In this document: piece after piece, positions 22,180 through 35,120 of the stretch | Layout: each line of letters starts with the position of its first letter | Numbering within the stretch: position 1 is the stretch's first letter | Origin: Lateolabrax maculatus | Taxonomy: Eukaryota > Chordata > Actinopteri > Acropomatiformes > Lateolabracidae | Assembly: GCA_031216445.1 (NCBI GenBank) | Contig: CM062210.1 | Span: forward strand, 14,643,501-14,707,500 | Direction: 5' to 3' | DNA length: 64,000 nucleotides | Position numbers and translations under genes: made by a program | The notes under the pieces: model-generated | Told to the model about the DNA's origin: nothing | The model's input: only the letters and a program-made list of their open reading frames with translations | Databases searched by the model: none

Positions 22180-25100
22180 TCACAATTCTGTTTCTTTTTC
22201 TTCGTCTTCACCCGTTTCTAAGTAATATTCGTCATCTGTTGTTGTGTCTGAGCTGCTGTCTGAAGACTCCTCAAAGGTGCTCAGGCTGGAAACATAGCCC
22301 CTGGAGGGCAAGTGCCCTCTGGAAGACTGGCTGTCCATTTGTTGTGGTGCTCCTGATGTGCTTGGAATGGTAGGGGAGGAGAGGCTGGGAGGTTTGGACA
22401 TGCGTCTTGACACTGGTGACAGGGGAGGGGTTGGAGGAGGAGTAGGTGGACCCTCTGTATCCCATGCAAAGTGACAAGTGTTCATGTTAGGGCTCCAAAG
22501 GCGGGCTGGCTTTGAGGTTGTGGTAGTTAGAGGTGGGGAAGCGGACTCTCCTGAGCTCCAATTTGCCAAGCGCCTGGTCAGTGATCGCGGAAGAGATCTC
22601 GACCTCATTTTACCAGGATCACTGGGGAAATATGACATTCGACAGTCCTTACTGGGCTGGCAATCATGTTCTGTGGTCCAATCAGGATCGACAGACCACT
22701 GATCCAATTCCTTGCCAGTACCTCCACAACACAAGGCAGATTCAGAGAGGTCACCCACACTCATGAATCTGGATCCAGTGGAAATGCGACCAGGCCCTGA
22801 GGGTCGACTGGACAGTACTGAACTCACAGAAAACGACCTCCCAGGCTCAATGCCATACTTTAAGTCTGCATAGGAGGATGCCAAGCATTCCTTTCCCTGT
22901 CCTGGACCTGTACTTGGAGGACCAGTGGATACCCGGCTTCTTCTTGAACCCCCCAGGCTGATTCCCTCTTCTGGCTCACATGATGATGGGGATTCTCTGC
23001 GACGCTGTAGCTTTGGGCTGTAGAAGACACTGTCGTCTGTAACATCAGGTGAGGAAAATGGGGAGAGAGGGGAAAGAGAGGAAAAGGGGGAGAAGGGGCT
23101 CCTGGGACTGGGTGTGGACTTCCTGAACTGAGTAGCATAAGCAGCAGAGGGGTTAGGACTCCTACCAGGACTGGGATCTGTACAAGAGAGGAACTGGTTT
23201 GGTATATAATCTGTCCTGTTGTCTTTATAAAAGTCAAACTGGTGCGTTGCTGGGCTGTGGATTGTGAAATGAGGTTGGCTTTTACATTCAGACGTGTGTT
23301 CAGCACAAGCATTTCTCTTGTCTTGGTCAGTTTCTGGAGTTGATTTGTCTGACCAAGTGTAAAACTTATCTCCTGTGCTCCCAGAGGCTGAGGGTGGTTT
23401 GAGAGTGTATCTGTTTTGTGTCCATCTATCTGTACCCTCCGTTACCTTTTCATTGTCTTTCAGCACAATCCCTTTCTCCTGCTCTCGCACCTCTAGCATT
23501 TTGGTACTGACATTACTGATGTCACTTGATCCACTAACAGAAGGTGTTTGGGAGGCTTTCTTCCATTTCCATGGAAACAATACATCATCATCAGACCTTC
23601 TGGTGCTGAATGTTTGTTTCAGTCTGTTAAGGACCTGGTCCATTTTGTTATTAGTCTTGCTAGCCCTTTCTGATTCTGACCTTGATAAATTGGAGTTTGG
23701 TGTGCTGACACTTTTCTTCAGTGCAAACCGGCTTCTCTTTGGGCTTTGCTCATTGTTGCACTCCACTGAAAAAAATCTGCTTTTACCCAGTACACTCTCC
23801 TTCATTCTTCTTCTGTTAGAGCTTTCATTATCAGGGGGCTGACTATCTGTTGAGCTGCTACCACTGGAGCTCTGATCTGAACGACTGCATATTTGACCTG
23901 TGGCCTCCTTACTCTGCACCATCTGTGGGAGTTGCCCTAACGTGGTCTCCACAAAAAACGGTGTGTTTGCGGTATGTTGCAAAGGTTTAGGTGTGGTGCT
24001 CTTTGGTGCAGCTGTATCTACTTTAGATTTAACGCTGTACACCAGTGTCTCGGTTACACATGTTGAGGAGTTGACAGCGTTATCACCCTGCAGAGACTGT
24101 GAACTGATATGAACTCTGTTGTCCACAAGTAATATCTGGCCATTCTGGTGATCTCCGCTGTTGGTCCTATTGAGATTATTGTTGACTTGATCCATTTTTG
24201 AAACCCCATGCTTAGAACTTTTTCGGGTGGCAGTTTTGTTTTGGAAAGGCAAAGATAGAGGCTGTGATGGGCTGATAGGTGACAGAGGGGGTTTGGATGT
24301 TGGTAAGGTCATAGCTTCAACTGGGTCAGTATGTATGGAAAGACATGGGGTATAATTTGACTGTGAGGGTTGTTTAAAGAGGGGTGATCTGGGTGTTATA
24401 ATCTTAGTTTCCCCCTGTGTTGACCTGGTAGACATGAGAGTAGAGTAAGGTGGGGAGCTATATCGAAGCTTATAACCACTTGAAAAGTCAGGAGGGAGAG
24501 AGAGAGGATCAGAAGAACGACACTGAACTGTGCCACACTCTACTGACAGTGTCCTCTCCTGTCTGGGTGTGGTTAAGTCTCGTCTTCCCTGGTTAAAGAT
24601 CATATTGTCACTAGGTCTTTGCTTAGATCTCTCTCGCTCTCTGGATGCTAAATCAGCAGAGTCAGATGATAAAGATCGATACTTCCCTCCTTTCACAACC
24701 TGTATGCTGGAGGTCTTAGGGGGGCAAAGAGTGGTATTTGTGGTTGGACTGCTTGATCTTAGAAAGGAAAAGATGGATGGAGCTTTAATGTTTCGAGGGG
24801 AACTGGAGGGAGATAGAGGGCTCGTTGGGACTCGAGATGGCTCTGGCTTATCGACTGTGATGGGCTCAGAATGCTGCAGATCCACAGAGTCCTCCCATGT
24901 TACTCGTCTCACTCGCTTTCCCTCTACACAGGGGCGCAGTTTCTTTGAGTCTCTTTCTTGACTGCTTGAGAATGTCGTCCTCTCCTTAGGGCTGGAAGTG
25001 TCTAAGTAGATGGGGCTCGTAATGACGGGCGTGGCAGGGGGGGTTAAGAGAGTGGAAATGGTGATGGTGGGAGAAGATGCCAGGGCAGGAGTGACAGCAG

Positions 25101-28100
25101 GATGGCTGCCGGTGGTAGCGGAAGAGGTGGTGGAAGCAATGGATACAGGACTGCAGTTTGTTCCTGAGAAAATACTGACTGGTGGAATCAAACTGGACAC
25201 AGTTTTAGGGTGGAAAGGCTTGGGAACAGAAGTATAGCTTCTTTCGAAACCAAGAGGTGTGGCGTTGGCTATGTTGGTGAATTTGGGTTTTTGGAAATAA
25301 GAGCCAGTGTATGATGAAGCATGAATATTGGTCTGTGACGCAGTTGGATGAGAGTGAAAGGAGGAACAAGTTTTAGTGTTTGGGGTTTGGGGGAGACCAG
25401 AGGCAGTTTTAGAGGTAAGAATTTGGCTATTGAGCGTGTCGGTGGTAGAAAGAGAAAGAGATAGTTTAGTAAACTTTTCAGAGTCCATGTTGTGAGGAGA
25501 TGCGTGGGTGCTGTTGATTTTGGATGTACAATGATTATTATTGCATTTGGTGCTGCTCTCAGTGGGTGTATTTGAGCTCTTGGGATTTAGCAAAGTAGGT
25601 GGTAATTCAGTTACATTTGCTGTAAATGAACTATTACTTACATCATGCTTGCGAAGATCTTTAGGGTGACTCAGTGTTGTTTGCGCTGTAGCTCTGCTAA
25701 TTTTAGAACTAGACACAACACCAGGCAAGCTATGAGGCTTTTGTGGTTCTCTGTTGTTTAAATTGGAGCCATATTGCTGTTTGATAAACCTGTCTGATTC
25801 ATGGTCAGGTGAATCCTTAACATTCCTTTCTTTGAGGTTTTGAGTTCCTACCTGTGTCTTCATAACATGGTTCATGTTACCTTTGCGAACTGACTCTGCT
25901 GTGTTATTGTTGTCTCTGTTATTTGGGATTTGAGTACTAAATTGTTTGTTGTCAGTCAGACCAGGAGAAGCCAAGTCATTATCATTACAGGGTGCAACTA
26001 AGGGTGTGTTTGGCTTGTCTTTGGCTTGTCCTGGTGGAACTTGTTTCCACCAGGAAGTGGATGTCAGGGTAGTCCTTCTAGGGAGAGAATGGGTTTTCAG
26101 GAGGGCAGAGTTTTCATATGGGGACTGGCTGGGTGAAGGGACGGAGCTCTTTGAGAATAAGTTTGTGTTTTTGTCTGAACCGGTGGTGTTCTGTTGCCTC
26201 TCTGATGTTCCTCTACTCAGAAATCCCCGTTTGGAACATGAAAGACTGGACTGGGTCCTATTTATTGTTTGAGGTTGTGGGGTAAAGGGTGCGTCTTCTG
26301 CGTCTTTCTTTGTGGGTGAAGCTGAGAAGAAGCGTGTTTCAAACATGTTCCTTTCTCTGTGATTTGAGGATGATGGGGAAATGATAGGACCTGTTTCAGT
26401 TGTCCTATAAGAAATGGAAGATGGAGAGAGGAGGGGCTTTGACCTCTCTTGCTCATTACTATTGTGAAAGGTTTTTGAAAGGTGTGTTGTGAATAATTTT
26501 TCATCTCGATCACTTGGCAAACTGCTCAGAGGCGAAGGGTTTATCTCAGAGAGGGTGGACGCTGCATTAGAGTTCCTGCTATTGGAGTTGCATCTTCTTA
26601 AAGACAGAAGTAGACTGCTGGTTGTTGGTTTTGAGCTTAAAGATGACAGTCCTCCTTGATGATCAGTTTGTGGATTTCTCCTTTGTTCATTTGGGTCAAG
26701 GGACAGGGAAGACACAGGATATGCAGTGGCTACAGGGCTTAAAGCTCCTGCATCTGTTTTTTTATTATCCATCCTTCCAGAGTTTACATCCAAAGAGACA
26801 GTCTGAATCATTTTTCTCTTAGATTCAAAGTCCAAGCTTGCAGGACCACTCTTAGTTGACCAGCCCACTGTATTCCTCCTGGTACCCAGAAATGGCACCC
26901 TTAATTGGGCTTGTGATCCATCTGACAATGATCTGTCCACAGTCTCCTGGAAGTGTTCATGGGCACGGTTTGCCGTAGTGTTTGTCACATCTTGTAAATT
27001 CCCCTGGGCTTCCGAATTGACAGTTCCCTCAATTCTTTTGGGCCATCTTAGTCGGCCATTCCAGGGTGGGGCAAGAACCGTTACCACAGTGGAAGACAAC
27101 ATGGTTCTAGTAGGGTTGGATAGTTCCCCAAGATCAGTTTGTTTCTCAAGCTTTGTATGGTCTTTTATATCTTCTTTAAACGCTGATCTAGTGACAGTCC
27201 TTTGTTGTGACCCACATGGAAGTATGCACAAGCCATTATGCTCATACGGTCCAAACTCCCCATTTGAGAAATGTTGAGTTATGCTCAAGTCTCTATTTTT
27301 CTCCAGTTCATTGCAAACTGTGATAACCTCTTCTTTCTTCTTGGCTTGAAATATCCTTTCAGATAAGGGAGAGTCACTGGCTACCTTTGAAGAGGTGTCT
27401 GGTGGTGATGTTTGTCCATTAACCTGTTAAAAGAAGAAAAATTACTACAAGTGTTCAGCTATTGTATACTATTTTTGTTACCAAACATCTGCATTATAAA
27501 TTAATGTTTTACATTTTTATACATTTTTACTAGTTTTAAATTTAATTAGCTATCTAACGATTAATATGAACACACAATATCACTAGACCACACTACATTT
27601 TTGTACTGTAACCACAGATCAGAAATAGCTGTATCATTAAAGCCTAACTTTTCATATGTCAACTTGAGCTTATCATATCATACCAATGCAAATAACTTGC
27701 ACCCTAAAGTAAAATGCTTTCTGACATTTACAGTAAGTATGCAACAGTGGCCTGTTATATGAATTGCAAATTGTGTGCTGGAGGAAGCCAGAGCTTTGCT
27801 AAGGGTTATGTTCCCATGTAGCTATTTAAGAGATTCAGGCCTTGACAAACAGGTTATTTTGAAAGACATGAGAGATTTCAAAGGACACACACACAAAAGC
27901 ACACACACCCTGTCCCTTCTAACTCTTGGAATAACAATCAATCTCAAATGTTTTCAAATGCACGCAATGTCATTTATTATGTTTTCAAAGATAAGTACTA
28001 AATGTGAGTTTCAAAATATTTCAGTGGCCTTGAACCTGTTGCTTAAATTAGGTATTGTAAATATTAAGTGGTTGTGAATATTTTCTATAAACTGGGAATG

Positions 28101-31100
28101 AAAGGAGCAATTCAACACTTGTTTTTAAGATGGTGTTCTACAGTGTAATGATTCAAGCACATTCCTTAAATCATTATATTAATTGATTGATCAAGATTGT
28201 GGCTAATTCTTACCCAACAGCTTCTGTTCTCAGTCTTAGCCCTCTGTGGTTCAGTTAAACTGGCAGAACAGAGGAGAGAAAAGAAACAAAAAACATTAGG
28301 CATTCTAGTTAGGATTAGACCCAACACTGTAAGAATTAACTGTAGAATACATAATGTACAGTGTACAGTATGCACAAAATGTTACCTTACATATGAACAA
28401 TAAAAGCAATACTGAATAAGGTTAGACCAGTATATCAGTTTTCTTACAAAATCGGGTGGCTGTTAGATATCCTTAAAAAAAAAATGTTTACAGTAAATAT
28501 ACTTTCAGTGATATGTTTGAGATGGTACTTGTTTGAGACTAATATAATAATCAATACTTATTTGAGATTAATATAATAATGAATTATGCAATGTTTGAAA
28601 TTGAGATAGGGGATTGGTAAGACTTCATTGGCATTAGGACCAACCAGATAAGGACATTGTGAATGTGATCATCAGGATGTGAAAATGAAATTATAGTTTT
28701 ATTGCTGAACTAATAAACAGTAAAAGCTAGTAAAATATCTCAGCAATAAAACTTAAATAAACAATATAAGTTTAATTTCTGCTTCACACCACATTTCACA
28801 TGGACACACCCAGTGTTCCTGTGCTCTACTGTAATGTTTTCGTGTGAAACACTTGAGGGATCAGATGTCTAACATTTGCCACAGCAATGCTGATCAACAG
28901 GATGGTGAGCATTCCTCTCCTCTGTCCCGACCTTTCCCATCTCTTTACTAAACAGTTTTCTCATTGTCACGTGGACTAAAGTCACACCTCATAAGCATTT
29001 ATGAAAGCACTTACAAGGTTTTTTTTTTATTGGACATGGTAAAAATGTCTATATAAGGTCATGTTGGATGGTATGAAAAGACTGCAGGTGGTTAGCAGAC
29101 AGGGGTGTGTGTATCAAGCCAGTTCAACCAATGACCTCTATGACAAGGTTATTGTAATATCTGGCACACATTGCATCACACATGGGCATGCAAATATGCT
29201 CAATATAGTGTGCAGCACATATTTATTATACAAACCATCTCCACCACACACAATGTCAAATACAATTATTATATTATATCAAATTATATCTAAGGTAAAG
29301 TTAAATATTTCCCCCAGAGCACAAATGCAACAAGTTTAACCTAAAATAACCTCTAATTCTCTTGCATTGCTGACTTGAGGAAGGACTGTCACGCAAAAAA
29401 TCTGCCCACTGGTAGATCATTTCTGATTTGAAGCGGGTAAAGTTGGGCTTCCTGAAAGGGCGGTAAGAGCTCCTTGTCTTCCTGTACTGGATACCAGGGC
29501 ATGTAGGGTGAAGTTAAAATGCAAACAAATACATATACATATAGGTAACTCACAGACAGACAGACATAAGTCAATCATGTCCAACCTTCTTTTAGGGGTC
29601 ACATAATTAGGTAAACTTCCTTGTTTATTCAAGGAGGTAACCTTTCACAGGCTTAGGTATGCAGACACGGTTCAGTTACTGTTTGACTAAATGTTGGAGA
29701 CGACAACCATTAGTGCCATTTGTACCAATTCCCGACCTCAAAAAAACAGCTCCTAGGACACTGGTCTGTACAGTTTACTTATAAGTGAACAGACATAGGG
29801 AGAGAACGCCCTATTGTTGTGAAAGTTTAGGGAATGGCTAGACTCATTCAAGATAACAAGCGGCTAATAGATAAATCAGGTCAGCAATTATGTACAGAAG
29901 GATACCTCAGGTGACACAACTGGTCAAACCTTGAAGAGGACTGACAAAAACAACAGAGGAGTAGACAGTGACAGCTTCTCATCCTGTTTGCTTACAACAA
30001 AATGAGCTACAGTGAATACCGTGTACATCATAAGAAAAACATGACAGACTGATGATAACAATGCCAGACCTGATAAATCCTGCATTCGGCTGCACTATGA
30101 AAGCACAAATATCAGATCCTTACATTGCAGCTTGCTGCAAAACGTACTAACAGATCCTGCACTGTATGTAGCTACATACACAATGCAGAACAGAGTGTAC
30201 ACAGAGTGACTGCTTGAACTACGGACCAGGAAAGAAGTCAGTGATTAAGATTATAACTGAATTTAATTAACACTTGTCTCAGGGTAAATCTATTACTTTT
30301 CCTGCTTACCTGTGTAGACAGGGGTCTAAATTCTTCTTGAGTTTTAGCTCTGGGTTGACATGGTCTGGATTGACTCTGAAGAAGAGACAGGAGGTGAATC
30401 TGGGTCCAATGGACTTCTGGGTCTGGATGTTTGAATCACAACAACGAGCAGCCTCTTCCTTTCTAGGTCTGTCCCCTCTTAATATTAGTGCTATAATAGA
30501 TTCAAAGTAGAGGATTATGTTCTGGTCACTGCTGTAAATTTAAATAATTGAGGCTAAATAGATTAGATTTTAAATGTTGTGTGCAACATGTGTCTGTGTG
30601 TGCATGTTACCTTTGTGTGTTTCCTCCTGTCTGATGGCTGATGGGCGACACAGTTGTCCAGCTGTGGTTTCATCACCCTGATGATTCTCCTGCTTGAGCC
30701 TTTCACCCAATGTTTCATCCTGCTGTTCTCTGAAAAACAAAAACAAAAAAACACCCAAAAAGTCAAAAATCATTGAAGACTTTTACTCATGTAAAAATGC
30801 AAAAGATTTGCAGGTGGTGGTCAACAACACAACGAGTTATTGGGAGTCCCACAGTAGACAGATGTATGATACATGACCGGACCGTATTGTGCCTTAAATA
30901 CAGTAACAATATCTGAAGATAACACAAGCAGCTCGCTCTGACCAATTACAGTTCCTGCAGTCCCCACAAGGTATCTCTGTAGCCGCCGTAGCCCTGACAT
31001 GTAGTTACATTTCTGAGGAAGTGCATGTTAGCTATGGCGAATTTTTTAAACGGTTACGTGCAAAGGCACCATAAACAAAGTCAAGCTTAAATGTGGTAAG

Positions 31101-34100
31101 CATCCAATTTCTCGCCCAGCATCAAATTGGTAGTGGAGCTACAACTATTATTCTTATAATTGATTAATGCTGAATGTTTTCTCAATTAATCATTCTGTCT
31201 ATAAAAGGTCAGAAAGTAGTGAAAAATGTCATATATTCATATGTTGTTAGAGCCCAAGGTGATTGCATGTGTTGTTCAACCACCAGTCCAAAACCCAAAG
31301 ACATTCAGCTTACTAACATATTGATTATCTCACATTTGAAAGTTTGGTGTTTTAAATTAAAAAAATGACTGAAACAATTCATTGATTATCGAATAATTTG
31401 CAGATTACTTTTTCGATTAATCAATTAATCATTCCATCTCTAGTCACAATCATCTGTTACCCTTTTCTGCTCTTTTATAAACACTGTTCTCTTTCTGTTG
31501 TAATCTAATTTGTAAAACAATTTAAATTGGTGCTAAAGGTTCATGGAAGGAAAATCAAACAGCCCTGCTTCCTTCATATTGTCTGTTCGACAGTGCTGAA
31601 CTGATAAGCGGTGGTTGTATAACAATTTGACTCTGCTCACTCCACACTTTCTCTTACAACCCGAGCACAGAACTAACACACCCACTCACACAGTCACTAA
31701 ATCATGCATATGCACATTTACTGCTGCAGCCCAACACTGAACCCAAGCTAGTGTGATAACTGCCAAGCACGATGATGACACCAGAACAAAGATGAGGCGG
31801 TTATCTAAATATATGAATGTACGTGTCACTGCAACCTTTGTTCGTTAATCATAACAAATTAAATGACAGCAATTAACTGGAACAGGACATTCCAGGATCC
31901 CTTTCTCCCTTTTTATTTTCCAAGACAGCAGTTTATAAGTGGATGCTACTTAGGATCTTTATGTAACCTGCTGTGCCTTGTGTGATCACCAAGTGAAGCG
32001 CTTGGATTTTTCTTTTCGAACCTTTTCTTAATAGCACGGACCATCTCTACCTCTCCCTATTCACCTTGCCTTCAGGGGGGACTCATTGGCCTCATTAGAG
32101 CGTTATCTCTGTGAAGCCATTATAAAAGCCTGACATGACATGACATGAGAGAGAAGCAGAGAGAAATATGAGAAGGGAGGCAGGGAGCACTTCAGTGCCA
32201 AAGCCAACACGCCTTCCATGTGGATGGTACTGAGTGTTTTTTAATCCTACCTCTCCCGGAGGCAACACAAGAAATCATATCACACATCACACCAACATTA
32301 GTGCTTGTAAACCTGTAGGAAACCATGTTTGGATGGTTTAACCAGTAAGTGATAGGCCTGTGATGGTGAGGAGCTGTTTAGACAACATTCCCATAAACTG
32401 AATCCCCATAGTTTCAGCTACATTTAATATTATCTAGACTACATCATCTGATGCACCTATAGCTCCATGGTCACGTGTTCACCTGAGCTCTAAAGTTGTT
32501 TTGTGCGCTGTAACTCTATAGTCCTGTTAGATAGGCTTGTACCCTTAATTTTTCCCCTTCAATAGATGGGATCGCATTCATGAACTCTTTGATAGTTGGG
32601 CTGCAATTTATCATTATCGTTGAATCTGTAGATTAATACTTTGAATATTTTTTAGGATCAATGGTTTAGTGTATAAAAAGTTAGATAGTGAAGAATACCA
32701 ACCAACAGTACAAACCACAAAATATATCATTAACAATGCTATAAACCTGAGAAAAGCAGAAAACTCTCATTTTGAGAAAAGGAAACAGTGAATGTTTCAC
32801 CTTTTTTCTTGAAAAATGACTTAAACAATTAAGTGGTTATCAAAATTGTTGTCAGCCTTGAAAGCATTTCACCGCAGAGGAAACACATTATCTGTGGTGG
32901 ATCTGTGGCTGCATAAAATTAATCACCAACTATTTTGATTATAACGGTATAAAATAAGTCAAGCAAAAAACGCCAAATATTTCCCTGATTTTCTGCTTTT
33001 CTCTGTTTCATATCTTTGTAAACTTTCTGTCTTTTGAGTTTCCAATTGTGAGTCAGTCAAGCAAAGATTCAAAAATGCCATCTTGGGCTCCAGGCCATTT
33101 GTTTCCTCAGTTTTCTGCCATTTTAAAAATGTAATGATAGCCTGACAGATAGATTAATAAAGAAAATAACTGCTGGTCGCAGCCCTATCATACAGGACTG
33201 CATTTTGTATCAGGGTGAAGGCACACTATTATTTAGTATGGATTTAATTTAATGTCTTTTAGAGGTAAGTAAAATTAATCTGAAGCATTACTGACCTCTA
33301 ATCCGGTGTTGACAAAACCTGCAAACCATAGTCATGCATGTTTTCAGGACTGTGTCTCCATTTGTTTTGATGGCTTGCGAGCTGATGACTAATTGTTATC
33401 TTTGAAAGGCTCTTTGGGCTGCACCATTATGTGCAGTGAGTCTCACACAAGTATGCTGGTGTGTTCTTCACTTGAGGTCAGCTTCGCTGTGGGTGTGTGC
33501 CCCTGTCTGCCAGCTAACACTTACATAACCACCAGGATCCAGCCTGAACTAAAGTGTGGGTGTGCACTCAGCACTGACAAACACATAATGTTCCAACTCC
33601 TGCAAATCATTTACACCCTAAACTTCTTTTTTAAGATTCATCCAAGGAGAAGGTAATTACTCTGCATAACTACACGATTAGTAACAAAAGGTGGCCAGGA
33701 CAAAGTCAGACTTGTTCTGTTTTCGCTGCCACACCTTCAGTACCTGTCAGACACCCATGGGACATGTTGAACCTACAGTGGAGTATACAGCAGGGGGGAT
33801 TAGCAGGAGGATGTGCAGATAATCAAACAGAGGGAGAGCTCCGGACATGCACAGGCGGCGGCGGCGGCGTTGCGTATCCATGGTGGCGCGTTTGCTAGAA
33901 CTGCAGGCCTTGGGTGTGCATGTAAGAGCTCGCCTGCCAAGCACCGAGGCTCAACTGCTCCGAAATGCACCAACCTGAGGATGCTGGTTAACAGTGTCTG
34001 GCTTACAGTGGCTTAGTAAAGGGACAAATGCATGCACCCACACAAATGTAGGTTCAGGTTTGCATGTTGATTATAAAACTGGATATATAGGTATACATGC

Positions 34101-34902
34101 AGCAGCCCAGAGTCCAAAACCTGCTTGGATATTTTCTGTACTCAAGCCCTGGAAAGTTAACTCGACCCCCCCACACACACACACACATAAGACACGTTTA
34201 TCACGTGATGGAAGAGAAAGTCACACCAAACCTAACCAGAAAGATCTGGCAACTTGGACCAAGCGGAACACAAGTTCAACACGAATCTTCAGCAGCCGCT
34301 TGGCATCGACATGCTCTACATTTATCTAAAACAGCATTCATAACACATTTTAGTGAAAATGTGACTTTCCTTCTTCACCAGTCGTTCCCGCCTCCGCGTG
34401 CTGTCAAACGCGGCGCGGTGCTCACTGTCACGTCGCCAAACCGAGAGTAAAACCCCACGTTACTAATGCAGCCCAGCGCCGAATGGACTAAAACCGGCCC
34501 ACGAATCACGACACGCTTTGGTTCGGCTGTGAGGGACCCACATGTTCCCACACCCGGCGCCGCAACATTAAACGTGCACATTTATGGCCGCGGTTCGGCG
34601 GAGGAGGAGGAGGAGGTGGAGGTCGGGGGGGGGAAAGTGGTTTCCTCTCCCCTCCAAGAAAAAGTCTCCAGCAGAGGCATGAAAAAAAAAAAAGCGCGGG
34701 GCGACGTTAAAAAGGTCGCCAAAAAAAAAAAAAAAGCCACGACAAAACACAGCGCAGTGACAAACTCGTAGTTAAAGAGCGCCCGCGGAGACGCGTGGAC
34801 CTACCTCTCGGCCGCGGTCCGTGCTGCTCGCGCTGTCCCGCTCGGAGGCGTCTCTCCTCCTACAGCTCGGAGCTCCGGCTCTGCTGCGTCACTTGTTGAC
34901 AT
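22180..34902 (-). CDS. Unrecognised long Ser/Thr/Pro-rich protein, about 1857 aa
   Basis: Four exons join in frame on the minus strand: 34902-34805 (ATG start, ends phase 2), 30729-30611 (phase 2 to 1), 30422-30310 (phase 1 to 0) and 27423-22180, which is 5.2 kb ending in TGA at 22182-22180. The total is 5574 nt, or 1857 residues. The large exon is open without an ATG at its 5' end (an apparent start at 27288 is TTG) and begins at a good acceptor, so upstream exons are required. The protein is mostly low-complexity and probably disordered, rich in Ser, Thr, Pro and Asn. I see no enzyme domain, signal peptide or membrane span. Features are KRVRRVTW at 946-953 (PP1-docking-like), an Arg/Ser-rich RSRSLPRSLTRRLANW at about 1717-1732, a PPTPPPTPP run near 1770 (SH3-ligand-like) and an acidic tail ending ETEL (class I PDZ-ligand-like). 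I cannot name the family. A cytoplasmic scaffold is an inference only. The exon 3 acceptor is the least certain boundary. Confidence 0.8.
27424..30309 (-). other. Intron 3 of the minus-strand gene
   Basis: This AT-rich intron has no supported coding sequence. On the minus strand it runs from the GTAAGC donor after 30310 to the CTTTTAACAG acceptor before 27423. It includes a near-tandem repeat with a period of about 30 bp at 28531-28582. Nothing else is recognised. Confidence 0.6.
31130..31445 (+). mobile_element. MITE-like teleost repeat with AATTGATTAAT-type ends
   Basis: The ends carry 'AATTGATTAAT' and, near the other end, 'CGATTAATCAATTAATCATT', which form imperfect terminal inverted repeats. 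The body includes 'TCTATAAAAGGTCAGAAAGT', 'AGAGCCCAAGGTGA', 'CAGTCCAAAACCCAAAGA' and 'AAAATGACTGAAACAATT'. I recognise this pattern as an abundant non-autonomous DNA transposon of bony fish (hAT-like in my recollection). No transposase is present. It sits in intron 1 of the minus-strand gene. Confidence 0.7.
32595..33195. mobile_element. Inverted pair of the same MITE-like repeat
   Basis: A diverged plus-oriented copy (about 32595-32870) contains 'GGGCTGCAATTTATCATTAT' and 'TTGAAAAATGACTTAAACAA'. It is followed by a minus-oriented copy (about 32905-33195) that reads back through 'TCTTGGGCTCCAGG' and ends 'GGTCGCAGCCCTATCA'. Together they make an imperfect palindrome of about 0.6 kb in intron 1 of the minus-strand gene. 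Both resemble the element at 31130-31445. Confidence 0.65.
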
Positions 34903-35120
34903 CCTCTCTGAACCGGTTCGGTAATCCTCCTGCGTCCAGGCCGGCGGGACGGCGCATCTCCGACCATGCACCCGCGGCGGCTCCCGTGTCCGTGTCCGTG
35001 CGTGTGTGCGTGCGTGCGGGGGGGGTCAAAGTTCAACACCTGCAGACGGACAGGTGCCACCGGCCGCGTCCCCTTCCGGAGAGGTGCACCCCTCCCCTCC
35101 CTCCCCCGGCAGGTTCCTTC
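34380..35120 (-). promoter_or_regulatory. CpG-rich promoter and first exon of the minus-strand gene
   Basis: This GC-rich, CpG-dense block stands out from the AT-rich surroundings. On the minus strand it holds the inferred first exon, with ATG at 34902-34900 and a GTAGGT donor directly after 34805. The ATG has A at -3. Transcription probably starts between about 34950 and 35150. No TATA box is obvious. A/G-rich runs at 34600-34735 lie just inside intron 1. Confidence 0.65.

Noticed and set aside
22478..27277. Several plus-strand open frames of 70-155 codons across the giant exon
   Set aside because: They are antisense shadows of the long minus-strand coding exon, which itself has continuous frame and matching splice junctions.
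27286..27288. Start of the unknown protein at 27288
   Set aside because: The codon is TTG, and the frame stays open upstream to an acceptor at 27423. In-frame upstream exons provide an ATG at 34902.
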